64,000 bases of DNA, taken from assembly GCF_963422355.1 (NCBI RefSeq), contig NC_085097.1, positions 1,581,001 through 1,645,000 on the forward strand, written 5' to 3'. Made by a program: the position numbers and the translations under genes. Positions within the stretch are counted from its first letter, which is position 1. Every line of letters begins with the position of its first letter. The notes beneath the pieces were generated by a model that was given only the letters and a program-made list of their open reading frames with translations, was not told where the DNA came from and made no database searches. The stretch comes from Corticium candelabrum. Lineage: Eukaryota; Porifera; Homoscleromorpha; Homosclerophorida; Plakinidae. Below are positions 33,996 through 43,046 of the stretch, in pieces.

Positions 33996-34930
33996 ATGCT
34001 CACTCCGTCGAAAAAAAGAGTGAAGAGAAATCAAACAAAGTACATAAAAGAATGGGAAGAGCTGCCAGAGCTCCAAGCTTGGCTAGCGCCAAGTAGAAGA
34101 GTCCCGGGCAAGGCGTATTGTCGGGTATGCGACAAAGACTTGGAGTTTAAAAAAGGTGGTGTTTTTGACCTGAAACGGCACAGTGCAACGTCTGTCCATA
34201 TCCGCATCGCTAGGGACAGGGAACAACAAATGAGTTTGCGTCAGGCCTTTGAGCCTCGAGTTCCCAGTGCTGTTTAAATAGCAGTCACCAACGGTGAGCT
34301 CCGCTTGGCATACTTTATAGCTGAGCATCACCTACCATTATCAGCGGCAGACCATTTGACGAAAGTCATAGGTAAGATTTGCCCTGATTCGAGAATTGCG
34401 TCTGAGATGCGGGCAAGTCGGACTAAGGCGACTGCTGCCGTGAACACTATTGCTGACGCTATGCATGCTGATCTGGTAAGAAAGTTGAAGACTAGTTGGT
34501 AGTCTATTATTATTGATGAGTCAGCAGACATTAGTTTAATGAAGACAGAAGAAGCGTTCAAACCATGTCACTTGGTATGGTACCAGTAACGTCTGCGACA
34601 GCAGAAAACATATTCAGGAAAATCAACGGTTTGCTGTCAAAGGATGGTCTAGAGTGGTCACGTCTAGCTTTTATGGGCAGCGACGGAGCAAATGTAATGC
34701 GAGGAGCGAACAACTTCGTCATGACACGCATGGTAGAACAGCAGCCTTCTTTGCTCACAATCCATTGTACTCGTCACATTGCTCAAGCTGCCATGAATTT
34801 GCACCGCAAAGATGCTGGAAAGGACCAGGGCATGTCAGTTTTAGAATTGATTCCGATTGCTAAAAAGTTAGAAACACTGCCTGAAGATGAACTGAAGAAG
34901 ATATTGCGTATTTTGTTGCTACTCAGCACA
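33996..34930 (+). pseudogene. hAT transposase N-terminal part with BED-type zinc finger
   Basis: The first frame (33996-34277) has a basic start, then KAYCRVCDKDLEFKKGGVFD and LKRHSATSVH, a C2H2-type BED/TTF finger that binds the transposon ends. It stops, and a second frame (34305-34502) continues with YFIAEHHLPLSAADHLTKVI. After SIIIDESADIS (about 34503-34535) a third frame (34565-34966) holds MGSDGANVMRGANNFVMTRM and LTIHCTRHIAQAA. This is the D-E-S-D / D-G-A / H-C-x-x-H core of a hAT transposase. Two stops and frame changes break it. Confidence 0.8.
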
Positions 34931-36760
34931 TGGCTTTCGCCAAGTACCCTGAGATATGCTCACTAGAAGCTCGTCATGGCGTCAATGTTGGTAGCACCTA
35001 TCGCAATGTCAATTTCTGCAAGGACTTTATTCACTTCTTGTCTATGTCCAGAAAGGAGTTGGCATCCCTATTGTCAAAAGATAATTTCTTCTCTCTGCTG
35101 ATGGATGGGTCTACTGATGCAGCAAATGTTGACAACGAAGTTTTCGTAGTTGTTTGGTGTGACACTGACGCAGAAATGGATCGTGTTTGCACTAAGACAA
35201 GTTTTGTGACTGTACACCAGCCTCCACGAGCTACTGCAGTGGGCTTTATGCATTCACTGGAACATTGCCTGCAATGTCTTGGTGTGGAGGGTCTAGATAG
35301 TATGTTGTGCTGTAGACTTGTTGGAATTGGGACAGATGGGGCTTCAGCCAATAGTGCAGCCGCTTTCTTAAAAGGCTTGGTGGAGGAGAAAGTGCCTCGG
35401 GTCTTTTGGATGTGGTGCCTGGCTCACCGTCTGGAATTGGCTGTTAAAGATGGTCTTTCCACCACATTCTTCTCCTCAATAGACAGTATGCTAATTCGAC
35501 TTCATTATCTTTATAAGAAATCACCTCAGAAATGTGCTGAATTAAAAACCATTGTTAAAGATTTCAGAGAGGCACGCATTGGAGTTTGATGACAATGGTG
35601 TAAGGCCGGTTAGGTCATGTGGCACAAGATCGGTATGTCACAAGTTGAAGGCAATGAAGAGAGTCTTGTCCAAGTATGGTGCCTATGCTGCTGATAAAGC
35701 AAAGCTTAATGGTTACTTGCGTCACTGAACCAAGGCAAAGTATCTACTTGGCTGTGTTGTTTTTGTTGATCTCTTGAATCCGTGTGCGCTTTATTCAAAG
35801 GTAATGCAAAGTGAAGACACAGACATTTTGATGGGATTGACCAGTCTTGTTAAGACGTTGCAACAGACTGACATGCTTGCTTCAAAGCCATTATGTGAGT
35901 GGCCAACTTTTCGAAGAACAGTCCAAAAGATCACAAGGGAGGGTCCCCCACTTACCAAGCACAGGAATTATTCCAGAGGCAGTGTCTTTCTTTGAAGACA
36001 ATTATGAAGAGTTTGCTACAGCCATTATAACATGTATCAAGTCCAGGCTGTCATGGTCAAACCTTAAATCTCTTGCGTGATATCCAAGTCATGCTTGCTA
36101 CCTATGAATGGAAAAAGCTCCTGAAAGACACTGATGCAGCTGCAGGTGGTGATGATCAAAATGCTGCTGCTGCTGATGACGATAACAATGACGATAGTGA
36201 TGGTATTCGTAATGATGCCCTTTGCGGGAAGGTGAATCCACTTGATGCGATTGATCGCTTAGTTGCCCATTTCAGAGTTCCCCTTGAACAATCCAATGCC
36301 ATTACGTACAGTATCCAAGAAGAGTTTAAGATATGTGCTCACATGCTGTAAGGTTTATTTCAATCAACACCTTAAGTCATCAGGCTGTGCGGTGGCGTCT
36401 TTTTCATGTTCTTGATGCTGCTGAGTGGGACAACGTGCTCATCCTTGCAAAGCTGTTTTTTTTCCCTCCCTGTATCTAACAGCAGTGTGGAGAGGGTGTT
36501 TCGACCCTGAAACTCTTGAAGACCCAGAAGCGCTCCTCACTGTCTATAGAAACAATGGATAATCTGCTGACGCTCAATATTGGAAAGGAATCGCTGGAAT
36601 CATTCAACTCTAGACGAGCAGTTGATCTTTGGTGGCATGCAAAAGAGGCGTCCCAATCAATCTGCCCGTAGACCGTATCAGCAGCGGAGACGCCGTTCTG
36701 TGAGAGCAATTTGTGGAAGAAGAGCAAGTTTCCCTTGCTGACTGAGGAGGGGTAGTCCAC
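34930..36760 (+). pseudogene. hAT transposase (ZNF862-like), near complete but broken
   Basis: The ORF at 34930-35589 starts within the core: HGVNVGSTYRNVNFCKDFIH, NFFSLLMDGSTDAANVDNEV (catalytic Asp), LVGIGTDGASANSAAAFLKG and FWMWCLAHRLELAVKDGL. Later frames hold KVMQSEDTDILMGLTSLVKT (35800), LRDIQVMLATYEWKKLLKDT with a poly-Asp/Ala insert (36073-36230), and the dimerisation block LKLLKTQKRSSLSIETMDNL plus RRAVDLWW (about 36510-36640). At least four frame changes are present. Overlap with the previous fragment at 34900-34966, where the core restarts, suggests two different hAT copies joined here. Confidence 0.82.
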
Positions 36761-37333
36761 GGCCATTGTTAGAGATTTGTTTAGGGCAGCCGTGTTTGTC
36801 TGTGTAGCTGTTTATTCACTTGTTTGTGTAATCTGCAACATGACACATCGGCTACATGACAACTGAATTTTGTCTGAGCATTGGTACACTACGGGAAACA
36901 AAGTTACGTCATGAATTGAAATGGCCGGGTTGCTTTCAGGGGTACTGTTTATTATGATGCTAGGAGACCACAGCTTCAGGCGTCCTCTGCGCTCGTACGC
37001 TTCTGACAACTCACCAACGGTCAAGACAGTTGAGCTAGTTCTTGGTCAAAGAATTCACCCACTTGCTTTACCACAACAGTGACATAACCACTGTGCAGGC
37101 AGTGAGACTGTCCACAAATGACTGTACAGACAACCGTAGTACATACACAATACAGCGCATTTGTACAATCATGCAGGCAGCCGATAGGCATCACACAACA
37201 ATACCGGATATATAGCTGAACTGAAAAGATATTTCTATTTAATCACTGTTTAGCATAAACATATCCAGCTTAGAAAACACAAATCACATCACTCTACCAG
37301 TCATGACATGGATCAGACTCGACGAAGGGTTAT
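36761..37333. other. No recognisable gene
   Basis: Tail of the hAT remnant and spacer up to the next element. No terminal repeats of the 34-36.7 kb elements were located. Confidence 0.5.
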
Positions 37334-38139
37334 CAGTAGCGTAGCTAGGCATGAGGCAGTGAGGCAGTTGCCTCGGTAGGAAAAATGGGCGTGGCATTAG
37401 AAAGTGAGTGCCCTGAAGCTTACTTTAGAAGAAATGTGTTCTACACTTTTATAGACCACACGGTAACGCAACTTGAAGAACGCTTTCCAAATTCTTCAGA
37501 GGGGATGTTTCTTGGGTTTAGTCTTCTTCCTAATTTTGTGCTTGACTTAACAACTGACGACAAAGAAGCTATCACAAGATTTTTCAGTCCAGACTTGCCG
37601 AAACCAGAAACTTTCGATACTGAGATACTCATTTGGAAGAGCGAATGCTCAGAAGTTCCAAGAGCGGAACGGCTAAATGCCACATTACTTGACACGCTGC
37701 AATTAGCGGATAAAGACTTTTACCCGAACGTGCATGCGATACTCAAGCTATTGTTGACTCTACCAGTAGGGTCAGTATCTTGCGAGAGGTCGTTTTCGAA
37801 GATGAGAAGGCTTAAACATTGGTCAAGAACCACTATGGGAGAGAATAGGCTAAATGGGTTAGCTCTCATGTTTGTCCACAAGGATATGAAAATTAGCAGA
37901 GAAAATGTTCTGCAAAGATTTGATTCCACGAGACATAGAAGGATTGGACAGCTTCATCTGCCAACTGCTAACTAATCCAAGTGTAGTTTACTGTTTTTAC
38001 CCTGTCAAATCAATTAAGCATATCAATATGACAGCAATAGCCTTAGGTAGTGCATATCAATAAGGAATTAATATTAATAAAAAAATTAATATTAATATCA
38101 ATTTGCCTCGGTAAGAAAAAAATCCTGGCTACGCTACTG
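37334..38139 (+). mobile_element. hAT-type element, 806 bp, 5-bp TSD
   Basis: The left end CAGTAGCGTAGCTAGG (37334-37349) and right end CCTGGCTACGCTACTG (38124-38139) are inverted repeats with one mismatch. GTTAT is duplicated on both sides (37329-37333 and 38140-38144), a 5-bp target duplication. Inside both ends lies the same-direction motif TTGCCTCGGTA (near 37369 and 38103). An AT-rich palindrome (ATTAATATTAAT arms) sits near 38067-38096. The element keeps only the 3' part of a transposase gene, so it is a deletion derivative. Confidence 0.92.
37385..37975 (+). CDS. hAT transposase C-terminal half (P52rIPK/THAP0-like)
   Basis: A clean 196-codon frame. It contains RRNVFYTFIDHTVTQLEERF, then a helical stretch, and the hAT dimerisation signature LLTLPVGSVSCERSFSKMRR followed by LKHWSRTTMGENRLNGLALM. 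This resembles the C-terminus of animal proteins annotated as 52 kDa repressor of the inhibitor of the protein kinase, which are hAT transposase derivatives. The DDE core upstream is missing, yet the retained part has no stop or frame change, so it is either young or kept as a short dimerisation-only protein. The start Met is simply the first in frame. Confidence 0.78.
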   Translation: MGVALESECPEAYFRRNVFYTFIDHTVTQLEERFPNSSEGMFLGFSLLPNFVLDLTTDDKEAITRFFSPDLPKPETFDTEILIWKSECSEVPRAERLNATLLDTLQLADKDFYPNVHAILKLLLTLPVGSVSCERSFSKMRRLKHWSRTTMGENRLNGLALMFVHKDMKISRENVLQRFDSTRHRRIGQLHLPTAN

Positions 38140-38277
38140 GTTATGTAATTAGTCATTCATTTCTCAAAATGGCGGCTGCAATGGTGACGCTTCAAAATGG
38201 CGGCTACAGCTTTGACTAGATGACCGATCAACTTGAAATCCTTATTTCAGGGTCTGCAACTGGGTATTTAATAGGTT

Positions 38278-38815
38278 TTTAATTGCTATTCCCAAGTCTA
38301 AGACTAGCTAAAAACCAACGGAGGCCAAAACATCAGTCTTTCGATAGACACAGGCTCTGGTAAGAATTGGGAATAAGACGGTGTTGCCGTCGCCCTCAAA
38401 ACGTTATAGGTACATCTACTCAACTAACTATCAAAGGGTGAAACTATTAAGAAACGGCGCCCAACCGAAACTCTGGACTAACAACCAGAGATGATCGTGC
38501 AGTGGCGGCGGCCATGACACTCTTCACAAATACCCCGGAACTATCAAAGGGTGAAACTATTAAGAAACGGCGCCCAACCGAAACTCTGGTCTAACAACCA
38601 GAGATGATCGTGCAGTGGCGGCGGCCATGACACTCTTCACAAATACCCCGGATACGACACCAACTTCCCGGATTAGAATACAATACCACTGTTGTACGTG
38701 TACGCATTTACGCAGTGGCTCAGCTGTACTGTTGCAATTTTTTAAGTTTCTACAAAAATAATTCTTGTTCTATTATACAGAAACGCGTGAATATCTGTAG
38801 TGTGAGTAGCTGCTG
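38278..38815. repeat. Dispersed repeat, copy 1, with internal 113-bp tandem duplication
   Basis: Colinear with 54236-54645, starting AATTGCTATTCCCA, through CCAAAACATCAGTCTTTCG and TACATCTACTCAACTAACTA to TTCTACAAAA and TATACAGAAACGCG. In this copy the segment from AACTATCAAAGGG to ACCCCGG (38426-38538) is repeated immediately at 38539-38651 with one substitution (GGACTAAC to GGTCTAAC). The other copy has a single diverged unit. Non-coding, no terminal repeats seen. Confidence 0.88.
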
Positions 38816-39887
38816 ACATGTACTATTACTCTATATAGCAGTTGTGATTTACGTCACATGGGTCTATAGATAGTGAGTATGCGTATCTAGTGAGTCATTC
38901 CAAACGTTGATTTACTGGTACGAGTGTAGCTAGCTTGTTTGGTATCCGTGGTGTAACGTAATCGTGTTAATAAAAGTTATAGTCCGTCAGCCAACACCCC
39001 AAAAGACGCTTCTCTAGGAAGTTGCGTAGCCCGCAAGTCCAGGAAAGTTTTGGTAACTTTAAAAGATAAAGCAGTATCACAGAACTCCAACTGCACCTGT
39101 TTGCCTCTCCATTCCGGGGCCGTCAGGTAGTCGCACATTAACAAATTTAGGGGCGTGGCACACACGTCAGTAGAGCGAGCTTGCCAAGTCTGTAGTCGGC
39201 AGAGCACTCAAAACGGGTAAAAACGCATCATGCAAACTACTGAGGCATAAAGCATCTATTGTGAACATGTTGGCTCGCAGCATTAGCCAAATAGCTTACG
39301 TGATCACATGACACGCGATGAAGAAACCTTTGGAGTTGTGCGTCTGTCAACTTTCCTAGAGACCTAAACTAAACCAGATTGCTCATTAGCAGTTCAACTT
39401 CTATTACAGCAGCAGTAGAACAAACTGTAAGCAAACAGAAAGCCGTACCAATGCGAATTAGGCTGCCAACAAAAAGCATAGATGTCTAGGCAAGCAGGCA
39501 TCACGTAGAATGAACGCGCTGCACAGCTACCTTGTTGTGAACTATGAAACGGTGCCGGCTATTCTCGTACGAATGGAAATCAATGGTCTTCCTGTAGTAC
39601 TCTTGCCCAAACTCAAGTCTCAGACACTTGGCCTCAAAACCTCGTCGGTTGTCATTTGGCTGGCTTCAAAAGAGTCCAAATTATTTCTGAACGTGTGGAA
39701 AACAAGTAACACGCCAAAGAGACGATAATCTGCATCTATTTACGTAACATCGTGTAAAGAATTGTTTTGCGGGGGCGTAATGATTACGTCCGGTACCGTG
39801 ATCGAGGTCTATGGTACAGTACAGTGTTTCTTTAGATGATGTTATGTGTAGTGTATGACGTAAGGAAAAGGTTGCTACACGTAGAAG
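38816..39887. other. No recognisable gene
   Basis: ORFs at 38977-39207 (minus) and 39510-39728 (plus) have no motifs. Nothing else was recognised. Confidence 0.5.
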
Positions 39888-40182
39888 GACATCTTCGTAA
39901 CTGGACAATGAAGATTTAATTAAGTGCTCAAAGTTCACTGGTAATGCAAGAACACTACATGTAGTTTTAGTTAGATGAAAGACGTCATCGTAACTGGACG
40001 ATGACGATTTAAATAGGTGCTAGAAATTCAAAGTAATACAAGTGAACTAAATGAAGATTCACTTCCAGACTGTGGGTTTAGCTAAATGAAAGTCGTCATA
40101 GTAGCTGGACGATGACGTCTTAATTAAGTGCTAAAGTTCAAAGTAATACAAGCATTCACTTCCAGATTGTGGTCTAGATAAG
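39888..40182. repeat. Three tandem units each with a hairpin
   Basis: Three diverged copies of a unit containing CGTCATCGT-AACTGG-ACGATGACG followed by TTAATTAAGTGCT.AAAGTTC and AGTAATACAAG. Units are centred near 39901, 39994 and 40105, with spacings of about 93 and 111 bp. In the middle unit the 9-bp arms are a perfect inverted repeat with a six-base loop; the outer units keep a weaker form. Confidence 0.85.
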
Positions 40183-40801
40183 TAAGAGCTTTCGCGCCTA
40201 TCTACACTAGGTTATGTGTGAGCAAACTACTTCTTGTCCCTTTTTCGACCAAGTGTTCTTACTCAAATTTAGCTCAGCTTTCAACGGTATCAAAGGCAAA
40301 GTTATACACCAAACCGAACGTCAGAGATTTATTGTTGCATTATTGTTGACTTTGACAAATCTCAAATTCAAAATCATTAAGCAGTTTTGTTTTGAATATC
40401 ATCAGATGGCTGTGGAGAGAGCAAAGATTGCCATGATTGAAATGACTTCCTAGTAGCCAATGTGACATCCACAACCAGCTCTATAAACAAATAATTATTG
40501 CTGCCTCATCATCAACTTGATAACCTCGTCAAACCAATCTCCAACTGTAGTTCTCACAGACTCGGTATATCCTATTCCCAGCCCTTACCTAATCACCCGT
40601 CTCCACAATTTTTCTCGATTTTAAGTTGCACAAATGACTTCATCATCAGCTGTCACCAGATTTCTTCCTCTCTACTCAATGCGCATATTCTTCCAGTAAC
40701 TACATTCGCAGCACCGTTAAATTTTTCAATACGCGCTCTGACAGATGCAGTAACATCCCTGTATTCACTAAATATACATCCCAAATGTATGAACTGGTGA
40801 G
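40183..40801. other. No recognisable gene
   Basis: Short ORFs only. The 40498-40800 plus-strand ORF overlies the complement of the LINE 3' side and has no motifs. Confidence 0.4.
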
Positions 40802-41077
40802 TCACATGTACATTATATCACGCAACTGCAGATGAGGGTCAGCAGAATTCAATTTTCGGGTAATCATTGAGACGAACTGAACATTGAATTTCATAGCGTT
40901 CTCCTCCGCAAACTGACCACACACATCCAACATAGCCTGTAATCCGTCCACAGTAGGCGATAACAGCATGATATCGTAGACATAAGCCAGTCCACCAGCA
41001 TACCTACTTCTAACTTTTGCTCCTCTACCTGTCCGCCATAATTGGTACTCTACATCGTATATGTCTGCGTCGTTCAT
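40802..41077 (-). pseudogene. LINE reverse transcriptase fragment
   Basis: The minus-strand frame reads RGAKVRSRYAGGLAYVYDIM, then LLSPTVDGLQAMLDVCGQFA and AMKFNVQFVS. This is the RT block around the YADD catalytic motif followed by the LLxPT..L..ML..C..FA..N...FN pattern of LINE elements. The catalytic motif is altered to YVYD, so it is inactive. Only about 90 residues remain. Confidence 0.8.
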
Positions 41078-42100
41078 ATACTCTTTGCCGGTATTTCTAC
41101 GTTGAGTAGCCTATGTAATACAAGCATAGCAGAAATATCATGCAGTTAATTAATCAAACTGAGCTGCAACTTTACTCTATCAAAGGAGCAGCAGACTTTG
41201 TGAGGACAACGACTTCAAATCTTCCTCCTTATCCTCTAACTTAGAATAGGTGAAGGGAGTGCCGCTGGAAATACTGGTATGTAGATTAATGAGCCATGCG
41301 TCGCAACAACAGAAATGAAGTAAGGCTAGCTAGACAACAATTAGAGTGACTGCTAAACGTCTGTGCTGCAGTTTGCCATATATAGTCTTTATATTGTAGG
41401 TGCATGTATCGTTTCGTAGGTGGCCATTGTGATTACGTGGACGCACGACCCAAACAAAGTATATTCCCGCGCAAACCCAGTAGGTACTGCCTCTTTTGCC
41501 AAATAGGGATCTATAGCTTCGTCTGCGCTACCAAGAATTCTGGTCACCCGTCAAAAGGTCAAGTGCAGCAAAGTGCTGGCCGTGCATCCTGCGTGAAATT
41601 CTATCGAACTATAGCAAGCACTATTGCAATTGCAGTAGTCAAAAATCGCACAACAAGAACGGCCGGAACCGGACTTAGACAGTGGCGGATCTAGGGTAAG
41701 GGTTGAGGGGGTTGCTCCGGAGATAAAGAATAAGGTCTTCAAGCCGCATTGTGCTCATTTCAAACGGTGGCAGTATTTATAATAACTAAGCAGATTCTTG
41801 ACAAAGTGAGAAATCTGGCGGCGAAACTCCAGACTCTTGACCCGGATATCCTTGTTGCGTACGGAGTCCGATTGAGCACTACAAACAATTCGTTGCGATC
41901 CCCCTCTTAAACTTGCCGATCCTTCAAATGCGCGAACAATCTGGTGGTGAGCAAGATAATGTGCGAGCATTGTTGTGTCTAGCTCCTACCTTTCTGGTTC
42001 GTTCTGATGTTGACCCAATGGAAAGCAGCATAGATAGAATATGTTGCACTGGCAAGCTGATCTTCCATTCCCGAAGTCTTTACGAGTTGAATTAAGACGG
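41078..42100. other. Spacer with one hAT-like end
   Basis: CAGTGGCGGATCTAGGG at 41680-41696 looks like a typical hAT MITE terminus, but no matching CCCTAGATCCGCCACTG was found in the window. Otherwise there are only motif-free ORFs. Confidence 0.45.
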
Positions 42101-42131
42101 TGGCACAGTTTATTGGGCACAGTGGTACCAT

Positions 42132-43046
42132 TTGTTCCAAACTTATCTGCTTGCGGCTGGAATTGATGCGCTTTCAGGAATACGGAAGAAAGCACTTCTG
42201 GAACACTGCCTCGGCACGGAAGGCCAACGTATTCTCGCTACGCTTCCCACTGCTGTATCGGAGCAGCAACTCGTTGAGGCAGGTGGACAGCAGCCTCAAG
42301 AAGACGCCGAAGAACTGCTTTACCGCAATGTTGTCAACGCTCTTGACGCACATTTTGGTTCTCACGTTACTGTTGTTACAGAACGTCATCGCTTTCGGCC
42401 GCGTAGCCAAGCTCAAAGCGAGACCATCAGGCAGTTCATCGCCGCACTTCGACAGCTCGCAACGCGATGTAAATTCGGAAAGCTCCATGATCAAATGGTT
42501 CGGGATCAGCTCATCGAGAGGACAGCCGTTCCCGCTATTCGCGAGTGTCTCCTTCTGGAGAAGGACGTCCTAAGATGTGTGCAAGCAGTAGAGATAGCTG
42601 GTCAGGTGGAAGTCGCTAAGCACGAGGCGCTTCAGTTAGGTGAGACGGCATCCGATCAGACGCCTACTGCCTCCGCTCAAATGCAAGCAACCGATATCCA
42701 ACGAGTTCACCGGAAGCCCAAATCCGCTCCAAGATCCACGCGTGCAGGCACTAAGGCGCCAAAACAAACAACGAAACAGACGGAGTTTTTTGGTAACTGT
42801 GGTCTGTCGGGTCATAAAGTAGGCAATCAGTCATGCCCACCGATAGGTAAAGAAAGTTATCGTTGTCACAAGCTAAACCACTTTGGTCGTTGCTGCAGAT
42901 CTTCTAGCAGTTCATCTAGCAGTCCATCGTCAACGACAAGTCAAGCCAGAGTGCGTTCCGTGGTCAACGAGATCACTACTTGTTCGCGTACAGGATTTAA
43001 GTTGTGCACTCACTGTGGCGAACCACTCCCTAAAGATTTTGATTGA
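42132..43046 (+). pseudogene. Gypsy gag of the 42-46 kb element
   Basis: A 304-codon frame starting just after a probable earlier start (WYHLFQTYLLAAGID continues upstream in frame). It has the capsid-like block RKKALLEHCLGTEGQRILAT and FGKLHDQMVRDQLIERTAVP, followed by a basic linker and degenerate CCHC motifs (FGNCGLSGHKVGNQSCP and YRCHKLNHFGRCC), in which the first Cys of each knuckle is altered or shifted. The frame ends at 43046; pol continues in another frame overlapping its tail, which in active relatives would need a ribosomal frameshift. Confidence 0.8.

Noticed and set aside
39888..40182. CRISPR-like array because of spaced repeats
   Set aside because: Only three diverged units with unequal spacing in a eukaryotic genome, no cas genes, and the spacers are themselves similar.
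41680..41696. CAGTGGCGGATCTAGGG as a complete hAT MITE
   Set aside because: Only one end is present; no reverse-complement partner or target duplication was found in the window.
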